NCBI GenBank assembly: GCA_036936605.1
Contig: JAUPFV010000001.1
Span: 117,002,771-117,066,770, forward strand
Source of the DNA: Limnanthes douglasii subsp. nivea
Lineage: Eukaryota > Streptophyta > Magnoliopsida > Brassicales > Limnanthaceae
DNA length: 64,000 nucleotides
Reading direction: 5' to 3'
This document shows positions 48,065-58,833 of this stretch, one piece after another. The position numbers were made by a program, and so were the translations under genes. How positions within the stretch are numbered: position 1 is the first letter of the stretch; each line of letters starts with the position of its first letter. The notes under the pieces were generated by a model. It was not told the origin of the DNA, did no database searches, and saw only the letters and a list, made by a program, of their open reading frames with translations.

Positions 48065-49327
48065 CTAAGCTTTTTCCCTACCATGCCCCTGTCCGGTTTC
48101 TCTTGCTTTGTTCCCGGACTGATTCTGATTGGGATTTGGTGTCACCGGGGTAGACCTCACCTGCCTGTGCACCCTGGTTTTCTTTGTTTCATCTACGTTT
48201 ATTTGTTTGCCAACCTGATTCAGCAACCCTCCCCATGTCATGGCCTTCTTTCTGGTCACTGAATCAGCTAGATTGCCTGGGTTCAAACCCTGTCTCAGGG
48301 ATGCTATTGCTACATGTTCGAAGCAATCAGCCAACCCATTCTCTGTGTTCACAAAACGGCTTCTGTATTCTTTCAAGGACTCATTTGGCTCCTGGGCACA
48401 ATGGATTATTGTGTCTCCATTGCCCTTTAGCTCTTTACTCCCTACGAACTGCCTTCGAAAGGCCACCCAAAAAGTGTCGAAGTCTTTAATACAACCCTGA
48501 GGCAGGCTGTTGTACCACTTTAGAGCACTCCCCGTGAATGATTGGGAGAATGCCCTACAGAGCAGTTTTTCATCATCATCAAAGTTCATCATGAAATTTT
48601 TAAATTGTTCCAGATGGTTGTCCGGATCAGTACTGCCATCGTACTTCTCTATTTTGGTGCTATCAAACCTCTTAGGAAGGTTTCCGGACATAATTTTAGA
48701 AGACAATGGAGATTGCCTCCGATTCCTTCCACGACTGAACACGGTACCCTCATTGGGAGTTGCAAAGATACCTGGCTCATTGTGAAAAGCGAAGGGATCC
48801 ATCAGCATCTTGTCCACATGCTTCCGACTATGAGATGATCCCTTCCCAATATGCCTTTTCATCTTTCCTTGTCTATCCCTTTTTCTTGAGTATTTCTTAA
48901 TCTGCCTTTGCTTCTTTCTAGTTCGACCCTCATCGCTGCTAGAGGATAAGGATTTTTCAACTCCATCACTGTCTGAAGAGCTATTAGAAGACTCTGAGCT
49001 TGAGTCAGAACTCTCCACTGGCTTAGACCGGTGAGACTTTTTAGAACTGCCATGAGTCTTTTTAGTGCTCACATGAGTCTTTGAAGACTCATGCTCCCGG
49101 GGGTTATCGGTGTGATGAGCAGCTGATGCTTTGGATTTTTCTTTCACACCCAGATTGGCCTTTTCAGCCCTCAGAGCTTCTATTTCACCTTTGAGCCTAT
49201 CACGCTCTTCGATAGTGTACTCATCGTTTTCTCCCACCACTTCGAGCAGAGCTGGTGGTACTTCTGGATTGTCCAGATTCATACGGACAGATTTTCTTAG
49301 CTGGTTTTGAATGCTTGATTCAGGCAC
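48065..49327 (-). pseudogene. gag: Tat element gag
   Basis: Open frame of 420 codons. The first codons lack ATG, and the first in-frame ATG is at 49282 (residue 16). It has a Glu/Arg-rich coiled start, then a Ser/Lys/Arg-rich low-complexity middle (SDSSSESSNSSSDSDG). The retrotransposon gag domain lies in the C-terminal half: KIEKYDGSTDPDNHLEQFKN, RAFSQSFTGSALKWYNSLP, FDTFWVAFRRQFVGSK and ESLKEYRSRFV. It stops at TAG (48065-48067) just before the zinc knuckle, and the frame then continues open into nucleocapsid and protease. Confidence 0.9.
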
Positions 49328-49332
49328 CTTCG

Positions 49333-49353
49333 TGCTCCCACTGTGGTCGCCAA
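49333..49353 (-). promoter_or_regulatory. Primer-binding site of the Tat element
   Basis: Two bases inside the 5' LTR the element strand reads TTGGCGACCACAGTGGGAGC, in the right place and with the usual TGG start for pairing to a tRNA 3' end. I did not identify the tRNA. Confidence 0.6.
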
Positions 49354-49355
49354 TT

Positions 49356-49810
49356 TGGTATGGATAATAATCGCCTGAGGGTAGGCTAGTAATTTCAGTT
49401 GGTGTTTTAAGGAAGTATGTTGGTGTTTAAATGTTTAGAGTAGAGAGTAGAGAGATAATTAAGCAGCTTGGTAGCAGTTAATTTTCATTACCCCTAGTTA
49501 ATGCAGGTGGTTGGGTATTTATACCCAGATGTTTGGGCCCTTATGGGCTTTCGGGTCATGTTTAATGGACCCGGGTCATGTTCAAAGACCAATGAGCTCT
49601 AAGTAGGAGAGCAAGTAGCTTAGTCAAGAAGTGTTTAGGTTTTTTAGTACTTTTGTCATAGTTCGAACAGTCCTATGGTCATAGTGTTCAAAGTGATCTG
49701 TCCGGTCCATGTGATCTGTCCGGTCCATGTGATCTGTCCGATCCGTTCGGTCCGGAGGCCTTGGACTGATCTGTCCCTGTCCGGGGAGCATGCTGAATTC
49801 GGACTCATCA
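49356..49810 (-). repeat. 5' LTR of the Tat element (455 bp)
   Basis: Partner of 39287-39723. The 18-bp length difference is one extra copy of the GATCTGTCCGGTCCATGT unit (three tandem copies here around 49695-49742, two in the other LTR). Confidence 0.95.
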
Positions 49811-51384
49811 TCTTCGAATTTCGAGAGATGTACATAAATTATTATTTTCAAATCTAAGTGAAATGTGCAAGGTCATCTACAATCTTAGCTTTGTTGCTCA
49901 TCGTGAAATAAAAGTATAGATTGAAAGTTTGCCCAAAAATTGAGTCATGGCCACGAACCTCATGACACTAAATTGTTCATACACATCATAGGATATAATA
50001 ATTATTGTACATAATATTCTTTATGCATTAGCACAAGCTGGATGTGAAACATTTGGGTATCTTCAAAAACTCTAACAAGTTTCGGTTTAAAAGAAACCAA
50101 ACACCCGTTTCATGGATATATATATGAAGAACACAACCTCATCAACATATACATGCATTAAAGTTTCACCCTCTACTAGGAACCGAACCTCTACGTTTGT
50201 TCAGCCCCCTAATCTTCAAATTTTCAGATTTGATGGTCGCATTAATATACTTGTACATGGCACAAATCATGCTTTGGATTTCAGCTCGACTTAAAAAGAT
50301 TCACACATATCTTATTATGGCTAGCTTACTCAATGCGTCCAAAACTATAACAGTGGAAGATTTAAGTGGCATCACCGTAGCAATAAAAATGACGCCTTTC
50401 TGATCTATAGTTGGGATGAGAACAGTCAGAACAACGTCTTCCTAAACTACTCTCTCCTCCAAAGCTTTGGTTTTTTGAATTCTTCTCTATAAAACCGACA
50501 TCGACTTTTGGGAAACAATGAACCAAATGATGTGCTTGTACTTGGATTTTGACTATCAGAATCACCCCCTTTACTATGGATCTTGGGCTTCAACCATATT
50601 TTTCTAGCCATTTTTCTTTCATAACAAAACTTGACTAAAAACGGTAGAAATTTCTCTCAACAAACGATTTGTTTAAGGAGAAAATGCTTTAAGCTTTTAG
50701 CGATTAATTGTATAGAAAAAAATATGAGACTTCAGCTTTACAATGCGAGAATGATGAAAAAATGAGGCGAGTCATATTCATACTTTCAAGTTCTCAAATC
50801 TTAACGTTACATATTATATAAAATTAATGGTCGCGATTTAAACACAGTATAAAAGCATGGATTAACCCATAGGGAATGATCCAAAGTAAGGAGGCGAACA
50901 ACCCACACGCATGAAAGTTATATTCACTGCCTACCGTTTATGTCATGCATCACTAAATTAACATATCTCTAATAGTATTTTCCATTCATTGCATTCGACC
51001 CTTCAATTCTAAAACAACTTTAGTTACGACCATATACCATTTCAAAAAAAATAGATTAGGTTATCTTAAATCTATATATGTACCTACATTCGGCCTAATA
51101 ACAAACATGAGGGTACCTTCAGTTACGCTATTTTAACGGATACTATATCTTAGCCAGCCGAACCTACTTTCACCCTCAAGTTACTCATCTACTGCTATAA
51201 ACATGGTGGTTAGACATTTATTCATCCTTCAAACGGACTAAGAGGGGTTACTCCTATAAGAGACATTTACGGTATATTTTGATATCGAAAGGCGGTTTTT
51301 TAGCTGAATTAAGAAAAATTGGGGTAATAATCTACAATTCTTTTCATCGAATAAATATATAATTGGGTTGGATAAGACATTGAC
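49811..51384. other. Spacer between the Tat element and the remorin exon
   Basis: No earlier remorin exons were found. The minus strand at 50400-50620 has a mildly coding-like, G+C-richer stretch with Ser/Lys/Asn-rich translation that I cannot assign; it might be a retrotransposon gag scrap. Confidence 0.4.
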
Positions 51385-51405
51385 ATGACGGGTGATTCTT
51401 GGCAG

Positions 51406-51600
51406 GAACAACTGGCAAAGAAGAAAACAGAATATGCAGAACAAATGAAGAACAAAGTTGCTCTTGTTCACAAAGAAGCACAAGAGAAGCGAGCAACGGT
51501 CAAGGCCCATCGTGGAGAAGAAAGTCTCAAAGTCGATGAGGTGGTTGCAAAATTCCGGGCAACCAGAATGACTTCAAAGAAACTCCTCGGATGTTTCTGA
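51406..51600 (+). pseudogene. Orphan last exon of a remorin gene
   Basis: Translation EQLAKKKTEYAEQMKNKVAL, then a run of coiled-coil residues and MTSKKLLGCF at the stop, matches the extreme C-terminus of plant remorins. These are plasma-membrane nanodomain proteins whose C-terminal coiled coil and final hydrophobic or Cys anchor mediate oligomerisation and membrane attachment. A good acceptor (TTCTTGGCAG ending at 51405) precedes the coding block in the expected exon position. An ATG at 51385 would give a 71-aa frame, but those first residues look like intron. No upstream remorin exons are found in the 1.6 kb to the Tat LTR. It is either a truncated pseudogene or the end of a gene split by rearrangement. 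Confidence 0.8.
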
Positions 51601-51982
51601 ATCATAAACCAAATTTACTTCAACGCAATTCAAAATACGTGCATGTTAAGTACTCCATCTATTTAGTCACGACACGAGTTATAGTATTCCAGGGTTGTTT
51701 GCTGCCATCTAGTTAGACCTATAAGATGACATAAACTATAAAAGATAAGTTTTTTATTTAAACAACATTCAGTCTACCAATCATCCCGGAACTGCGTATA
51801 TTAAAACAGAAATAAAAACGATCTTATATATATGTAATTTGGGCTACCTTATAATATTTGGTCGACTAAACTGGGCTTGCGATTACTCAAATACAATACT
51901 AAATTGTAGCATAAGCACAACAAAACACTAAACCCAGAAGCACTAAATCCTTAAGTAAACTCCTACTAAACAAATTCACAAG
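51601..51982. other. Convergent intergenic region
   Basis: About 380 bp between the remorin exon (plus) and the 3' end of the MYB gene (minus). It should hold the MYB 3' UTR; no other feature seen. Confidence 0.5.
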
Positions 51983-53315
51983 TCATGGATTATCACAAGA
52001 CTCGTATCCTAAAGATGGAATATAACCATCGACGTTTTCTTCCAGGAAACTCATATCATTATCACTAATAGGAAAGTCCAACAGACATTCAAGTGTCGCA
52101 TCCGAAGAATCCTCCATTTCGCTGGATAAATCAGACACAGCATTAGCTTCCGACATGATGCTCTTCTTGCCAACTAAAACATCTCCAGTCTGATTACTAG
52201 CAGATCCGATCGAAATCGTGCTTTTGCTTAACTTTCTAAATGACTCACCAACTTCAGAATTCCATATCTGGAGGAAGTGATCAGACTCGGTTCTCCTAGG
52301 AGGGCAACTGAAGAGCAATGATTCCCTCGAGAGTCGAGCTTCCGCTTCAAGCCTTGCGTTTTCCCATTGCGCCATATGGCGCGTAGCTGGTGAAGCATGT
52401 GGCCTTTTAGTTGGATCAACTGGCTCGTGAGTTTGAGGATCAAGTCCCATACAGATTAGACGTTTTTTCAAGTGAGTGTTCCACAAGTTTTTTATTTCAT
52501 TGTCAGTTCTTCCAGGAAGCTGAGCAGCAATTGCAGCCCACCTAAGATGTGCATACTATTTAGAAATCTCCTTATAACATACATTAAAATTCTGTTCTAT
52601 GTTCAATTTGCATATATAGCAGTGTCAATTTCGGGTCACTAATGGGTTCGATTCATCAAATCAGAACAACAAGTTTGAGCTAAAAAAAAGAAAGCATAGT
52701 TTAGATACAAAACCTGTTTCCAAGAATGCCATGGAGCTGAATGACAAGCTTTTCTTCTTCGACACTGAAAGGACCGCGCTTTATGTCCGGCCTAAGATAA
52801 TTTGTCCACCGCAGACGGCAACTCTTTCCACACCGGAGAAGACCTGTTTGGAATTGAAATATTTCTAAGGTTGTTCTAGTTATGTGATTAATTAAACCCG
52901 GCAATAATTGCAATGTCTATTTGTTAAAGACAGAACTAAGCAAGTAGCTATTAGCATTTATGGAACAATGACATGGTCCAGATATATTGGATCATTAAAA
53001 CCATGAAGACAAAGCTAAACTGTTCATGATTGAAAGTTACCTACCGACCCTCTTATACGTATTTTTCAACAAACGAAAATTACATAACTTTTTAAACTCA
53101 AAAACAAAATATAAATAAAAAATTGTGTCTTTCCTGGTTTTTGAAGAAAGAGAACAGAAAATGATGAAAGGTAAAAGGAAACCTGCAAGTTTAGGAAGAG
53201 TACGCCAGCTTCCATGGCCATTTATGTTGATGTAGTTAACAAGAAGCTCATCTTCTTCGGAAGTCCATGGCCCTTTTGTCATTTCTTTCTTGTCACAACA
53301 TGGTGTTCTTCCCAT
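51983..53315 (-). CDS. MYB17: R2R3-MYB transcription factor, MYB17/subgroup-9 type
   Basis: Nuclear DNA-binding regulator. Exons on the minus strand are 53315-53183 (133 bp), 52843-52714 (130 bp) and 52541-51983, total 822 nt and 273 aa. The first two exon sizes and phases are the classic R2R3-MYB pattern. It starts [18 protein letters not shown]2 (about residues 13-63) keeps the regularly spaced tryptophans and [14 protein letters not shown]3 (about 66-114) begins RGPFSVEEE, with the usual Phe in place of the first Trp, and ends [19 protein letters not shown]. There is no bHLH-interaction motif in R3. Downstream, [18 protein letters not shown] is the subgroup-9 motif shared with MIXTA-like and MYB17 proteins. 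[20 protein letters not shown] and [11 protein letters not shown] favour MYB17. The acidic C-terminus ([19 protein letters not shown]) is a likely activation region. No disabling change seen. The orthology to MYB17 is by recollection. Confidence 0.92.
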
Positions 53316-53517
53316 TTTCTCTCCTTCTCCTTCTCTTTCTTTTTTATATAAATAAATAATTCTACTTTACAGAAATAAAGTCTAGAACTTTTTTAATTTA
53401 AAGCTCCTGTAATCTGGAAAAGATGTAGTTTTTTTTAAGAAAAGAATACCTTAAAATCGATGTTTTTTTGTTGGAGACATATCATGAAAACACATACAAA
53501 CAGAGAAAAGAGAAGGG

Positions 53518-53525
53518 TTTTATAG
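53518..53525 (-). promoter_or_regulatory. Putative TATA box of the MYB gene
   Basis: CTATAAAA on the minus strand, about 200 bp upstream of the ATG. A pyrimidine/purine-asymmetric leader (TTCTCTTTTCTCTG, then AGAAAGAGAAGG near the ATG) follows it. Position and sequence fit a core promoter; it is untested. Confidence 0.45.
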
Positions 53526-54619
53526 TATATATGAATGGTGGTGGGTTATAACTTATAAGTTATATCCAAGGCAAAATCCAAAAGTTAATAAACAGTGTGT
53601 GTGCCATAGAGAGGACGATCAGATCAGCAAATTTTTAGCTGACATTGCAATAACTACACATATTTAATGCACTTTTACGTACATAAGCCTTATCTAAGGT
53701 TTACCTAACCTAACCTTGTATAACATATTGTTTAAAATAGTTTAAGTTTTAAGTTTTAGCTTTTGATTATATCCGATTTGTTCTTGTTAGATCTTTTCTG
53801 GATTAATTTTGATAGTCTATGTTGAACTTTTAGGGTTAGGTTATATCTCAACAATAAAAACCTTTACTGGATTTCTAATTTTCTTTCTAAAAAGAGTTAA
53901 GAAACTCAAAACCCCTCATTATCCAACATATTTGTCTAAAAGCTCTATAATCTAAACATTCCATCAACCTTTAACTTTATAAAATATATTTCAAATTATT
54001 AAAATAAATTTTAAATCTACATTTTTTTCAAATTATGGATTTACGAGATAAAGATAATGATTCTACTTGTGATTTGGGAGATTTTGAGGATACAATTATA
54101 AAAATATATCTAATTTTTTAAATTTTGTAATTTCAAGTTTCGTGCTATATGCATAACGAATGTACTATTTTGTCGCACTCAAGATGCAACATTATAACAT
54201 AATTTTTGTATTCGGTGTGTGACATCGTAGAAAATATATTACACGGTCATGCAACATTGGACAATACTTTTTGCACATTGGACAATACTTTTTGCACATT
54301 GTGCAATATTAGGCGGAAATATTTGTAATTTCGTGCAACATTTACGTAGCATTTTTTAACACAACCCTACATATAGCCGGTTCTTCATATACTGTGTGTA
54401 AAATTTCATGTGTTTTGTATATGTTTTATATTTTGGTTTGATACTTTTATGTATGTGGTAGGGACTGGAGCAACCATCGAGTATGATGACTGATTACACA
54501 TATGTTCTTACAAATCACAAATATTACACTAAAGACAATTTGGACATATAGTTCTACTCCAAAGGATCCAATATATGATTAGTGAACATTGTTACCTTTT
54601 ACGACTCCAATAAATATAG
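53526..54619. other. MYB upstream region and AT-rich spacer
   Basis: No gene seen. A short tandem repeat of the GCACATTGGACAATACTTTTT unit (about 21 bp, 2-3 copies) lies near 54248-54310. Confidence 0.55.
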
Positions 54620-55321
54620 AAAAGGTTATTTGATATATTAAAAATGTGAGAGGTACTACATGTATAAACCTAAATTTAGTCTGAATGTTGTGAAGAAAAG
54701 ACTTTGTATATAGAAAAAATGCAATTGTCACTTCCACTTAAGGGCATGTCTAGTTGAAAGGTAACTTGGTTATTGGTGATTGCTATGCTAGATGGAAAAC
54801 ACAACCACGAACTATTTTTGCACTTGCATGTTCATTTCCAAGCTTGTAGACTTAAAGCAGATGAAGAGTTAAGTTGTAAGTTAACGCTAATCAGTTCTTG
54901 TCCTATAGAAATATACGTATGTTTGATGTCTCATAACCTTTAAAATGTATCTAACATGCGCACCATCTACAACATTCATAAAAAAGAAAATTAGATGAAA
55001 AAACCGGCTAAACCCAAATACTATACTAGTTGGGTGAATTGAAGGAACACAATTACTACAAGTGGCATTGATCAACTGAATCAACCTACGTGATCAACGA
55101 TTTGTTTTTGGCACATTCTACAAGTATCAAGTTGTTACGCACATTACCACGACTTTTTTTTTACCATGGACAATACTCATAAGACGTTGAGTACAAAATT
55201 GCATTGATCGAAAGTGTTGTTATAACATCAATCAACCAAATATTTTGTATTGGGTTGTATTTATGATTGCGGATAAACAAGTGAACTACATGTGAGTTTT
55301 GAGTATTTTAAGGATGGTGAT
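54620..55321 (+). pseudogene. MULE (FAR1-type) transposase, N-terminal part
   Basis: Broken plus-strand frames give the start of a Mutator-like transposase. There is a FAR1-type zinc-binding region (near 54640-54815) closing with GKHNHELFLHLH (the D-x-HNHE motif). ACRLKADEELSCKLTL and NVSNMRTIYNIHKKE (about 54935-54980; N-V-x-T-x-K-T-I-Y-N motif) follow. At about 55150-55320 is the beginning of the catalytic core (MDNTHKT, equivalent to MDSTYKTN). The sequence stops at 55321, where the Ty3/gypsy LTR begins, and resumes after 59325. Multiple stops make it a pseudogene. Confidence 0.7.
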
Positions 55322-55847
55322 TGGTAGCGCCAAGCTACGAGATGGAGCAGGCGGCAGAAAATAGAAAGAAAGATGGATGAAAAGCAGAAAGGTAGATAGC
55401 TCTAACCCTAGGTTAGAGTAAAAGAGACTTTAGAGAAAATCAAATTCTATACAAAAAAAGTATTCTGCAAAACTAGGGTTTGAGAGCCTTTTATAGAACT
55501 GCTCGAAACCCTAGCCCAAAATTACAGCTTCTTCCTTATGCAATAAAAAAATCACAACCCAATTTCAAAGCGATTGGAGCTGGTTAAGTATTTTAATAGA
55601 ATCCAACAAAAATAAGAAAATACATAAAATTCATAAAAATAGGAAAAAAAGGGTTTAAATATTAGAATCTTGGGCCTGAACTTCATGATCCGACTTCGCC
55701 CCGTGATGCTTCCGAAAATCGTTGGGCTTCTCGTCGCGTTCGATTTCAATGGTCGCAGGACCTAATTGGGATATCGGTGCCCCAAATAAAGTCTGCTTGC
55801 ATTTGTCCAAAAGGGCCATACAGTCATGAGACCGTGCAACTACACCA
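55322..55847 (-). repeat. 3' LTR of the second Ty3/gypsy element (526 bp)
   Basis: Aligned with 58834-59325 throughout. It carries about 34 bp of extra A/T-rich sequence near 55615-55650 that is absent from the other LTR, which accounts for the length difference. Confidence 0.9.
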
Positions 55848-55888
55848 TCTTATCCTTCTTCAGAAGAATTCACCCACGAATTCTCAGC

Positions 55889-56880
55889 TTAATCATCCTC
55901 ACCAACAGCGGTAAATGGCACCAGGTACTTCACCTTGAAAATGTTATGGGTCTTCATGTGGCTGGGTAGCTTCAACCTGTATGCATTGGGATTAATCTTT
56001 TTAATAATTTCAAACAGACCCACCTTCCTTGCAGCCAACTTGTTGTACTCGTGTGCAGGATAGCGATCCCTGGTCAAAACAACCCATACAAAGTCCCCCA
56101 CTGCAAACTCCACTAGGCGGCGCTTCTTATCTGCGGCAACTTTGTACTTTTGTGTTATTTCCTCCAGGTGTTTGTGGGTGTTCTCATAGATCTCCCAAAG
56201 ATCAGCAATGGCGTTCTCGGCCTTAGCTCGAACCTTATCAAGCATTAGGAAAGCTAAATCCATAGGACCACATGGGTTATAACCATAGACTACCATGAAA
56301 GGACTATACCCACTACTGCGCTTGTGGTGCCTGTTGTAGACGAACTCAACGTGATAAAGGTGGGAATCCCATGCTTTCAAGTTCCCAGAGACCTCTGTGT
56401 GTAACATGTTACCTAATGTTAGATTAGTTACCTCGGTTTGACCGTCTGTCTATGGGTGATACACGTTGTTAAAACTTAACTTCGTGTTTGTGAGGCGCCA
56501 CAAACTCCTCCAAAAATTCCTAACAAATCGCGTATCGCGATCGGAAACGATATTCAAGGGTAGACCATGTAAACGGTAGACGTCATAAGAGTATAAACTA
56601 GCAACATTCACAATATTTGTGGTTTTCTTGCAAGCAATGAAGTGGGATGTCTTAGAAAACCTGTCAACCACTACAAAAATAGAATCGTTACCTCTCTGTA
56701 TTCTTGGCAGCCCAGAGATGAAATCCATGCTGACACTTTGCCACGGTCCTTCCGGTATTGGGAGTGGTAGGTATAGACCTGTATTGGAGGATGTACTTTT
56801 TGCCACCTAGAAAACCCGACAACCAGCTACAATATCTCGCCTCATATGCGGCCAGAAGAACTGACTGGATACAGAGTGAA
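55889..56880 (-). pseudogene. pol: Ty3/gypsy integrase remnant
   Basis: Frames 56806-56450 and 56407-55889. The core shows Asp in SVSMDFISGLP, Asp in NIVSDRDTRFV and Glu in TDGQTEVTN. The Gln of the invariant HPQTDGQTE motif is a TAG stop at 56450-56452 (C to T in CAG). The C-terminal part has YHVEFVYNRHHKRSSGYSPF, VGDFVWVVLTRDRYP and LPSHMKTHNIFKVKYLVPF, then a stop; no chromodomain was recognised. Other frame breaks exist near 56810-56920. Confidence 0.85.
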
Positions 56881-56920
56881 GGGTTTGATCTCTACCCCCA
56901 TGCCCCTCATTGTGTCTCTC

Positions 56921-58165
56921 CTATATAATTAGTAACCTCAAACTTCCCTCAAGAACACAGAGTAAATTACCTTTGAAGAGGTAATCGTTGCTCACTGCAA
57001 AATCTTTTCTCAAACCTGCGCTAACGTCCTCTAGAATAGGACCAAAATATGGATCGATAGCCAGTAGATCCTTCATCATCTCGAATCCCACAACTTCTCC
57101 TTCCATACGAATCATCATGTTGCGTCGACTCAATGCGTCAGTTACGCGGTTAACTGCCCCCGAAGTATGCTTAATGGAAAAGTTAAATTGTTGAGTAAAT
57201 GCTGCCCAACGTGCATGGCGGAAAGAGAGTTTCTCCTGACTCTGCAGATGCTTCAAAACATCATGATCCTTGTACAGGACAAAGTCATTGTAGGCCAAGT
57301 AGGAAATCCAGTGCTTCAAAGCTCGTACAACTGCATAGAACTCCTTGACATAGGTAATATAGTTAAGTTTAGCTCCACTTAACTTTTCGCTGAAGTATGC
57401 TACAGGGCGACCTCATTGGCTGAGTATAGCTCCAATGCCCAATCCGAACGCATCAAAATGCAGTTCATATCCTATATACAAGTCAAGTAAAACCAAAATC
57501 GGTCTAGTGGTCAGTCTTACCTTGATTTCCTCAAACGCATTAGCTGTTTCAGGGGTCCAACATAATGTTTTGCCCTTCATACACTTTGTAATAGGAGCCA
57601 TACCAGTGTTGAAGTTATGTATGAGCCATCTGTAAAAGGAGACCGATCCGTGAAAATAGAGGACTTCAATGATGGAAGTAGGAATAGGCGAGTCTCGCAC
57701 GGCCGCCACTTTTGACTAATCCACTGATAGCCCATCATTTGACACGACATACCCTAGGAAGACGACCGAATCTGTCATAAAACAACACTTATCGAGTCCT
57801 CCATAAAAATAATTGCGCCTCAAAACAACCAAAACTTCGCGTAAGTGCTAGAGATGCAGCTCTTACGTGGTACTATATATAAGAATATCATCAAAGTACA
57901 CAACAAGAAATTTACCGATGAACGGGCAAAATACCTGGTTCATAACCTGCATGAACGTGTTAGGAGCGTTAGAAAGACCGAATGGCATTACCATCCATTC
58001 AAACAGACCTTCTCGGGTCTTGAAGGCTGTTTTCCACTCAGCCCCTATACGAATACGAATCTGGTGATATCCACTCTTCAAATCTAGCTTCGTAAACACA
58101 GTAGTACCATTCAACTGATCCAGTAAATCATCAAGGCAAGGAATAAAAAACTGATGTAGTTGCAC
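56921..58165 (-). pseudogene. pol: Ty3/gypsy RT (C-terminal half) and RNase H remnant
   Basis: Frame 58165-57863 carries [39 protein letters not shown] and the catalytic [11 protein letters not shown] (F-D-D). Frame 57709-57413 has YRWLIHNFNTGMAPITKCMK and FHFDAFGLGIGAILSQ-like RNase H start (DAFxxGIGAVLSQ). Frame 57319-56921 has LYKDHDVLKHLQSQEKLS and AVNRVTDALSRRNMM, the RNase H end. Stops and shifts separate them. Confidence 0.85.
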
Positions 58166-58179
58166 GGCCCATGGTGGCA

Positions 58180-58830
58180 GCCCTCAAGTGCTTCACAAAC
58201 TTAGCCCAAGTTGTTATTTTTGGCTTACCTTGCCTTGCTCTAGTTTGCTTGAGCTGTTGCCACCAGGATGCAGCTCGGCCTCAGAACTTAATTGCATCCA
58301 ATTGTACCCGTTTTGCATCAGAACCTCTTTGAAATCAAAGAATTCTTCAACTGAGGCGATCCAATCTAAAAACTCCTCCGGTTCGAGATTCCCTTGGAAC
58401 ACTGGGATCTCCAGTCTAAATCCAGATTCCCACTGGTTGTTGGCATTCAGATCGGAATCTCTCGCTGGCGGCTGCTCAAAGACTTGGTCACGGCAGGCTT
58501 GTGGGGAATATTGACTCCTACCTTATTCTCCCCGATGAGCAAACGGATTCCGCTCGCGGCCGATCTCTCTCTCAGATCCCGACGGCTGGTCGCTCGAACC
58601 TGGAGCTCGAAATCTATTGGTTTGGTTGTTCAATAGCTTGTGTAGTGCTTCCTCTACGTCTCTCATCTGATTTCCCAACGAGTACATCTGTTCACCTCTT
58701 GGGATTGGAATTGACCGAATTCATCATGGTCGACCGATTCGGTGATTGGAATAGTGGACTTCTCCCGAAAGAATCGCTTTGGCGGCATACCTTCGTTACC
58801 CACATCGTAGAAAATCTTGCTCTCATACCA
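58180..58830 (-). pseudogene. gag: Truncated Ty3/gypsy gag
   Basis: Minus-strand reading runs from the primer site through PPKRFFRE-like sequence to LDLDWRSQCSKGI and the frame 58402-58214, where EEFLDWIASVEEFFDFKEV is the start of the retrotransposon gag domain. After TTWAKFVKHL-like sequence the text jumps directly to RT ([15 protein letters not shown]), showing an internal deletion near 58150-58190 that removed the rest of gag, the zinc knuckle, protease and the first half of RT. Confidence 0.7.
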
Positions 58831-58833
58831 ATA

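Larger units (their letters stand above)
39287..49810 (-). mobile_element. Tat-lineage Ty3/gypsy LTR retrotransposon with antisense ORF
   Basis: The LTRs at 39287-39723 and 49356-49810 both start TG and end CA. On the minus strand the order is 5' LTR, primer site, gag, protease, RT, RNase H, a second RNase H, integrase, then a 3.2-kb region carrying an ORF on the opposite strand, a polypurine tract (AAAGGGGATCC at 39724-39734) and the 3' LTR. The extra RNase H and antisense ORF mark the Tat group (Retand/Ogre relatives). The LTRs differ by 7 substitutions and one 18-bp copy, so it is young, but nonsense codons break the polyprotein. Its G+C content is clearly higher than the surroundings. No exact 5-bp target duplication is seen (CTTTT versus TCTTC). 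Confidence 0.92.

Noticed and set aside
48275..48295. GGGTTCAAACCCTG as a tRNA T-arm
   Set aside because: It lies inside the gag coding frame and has no other tRNA parts.
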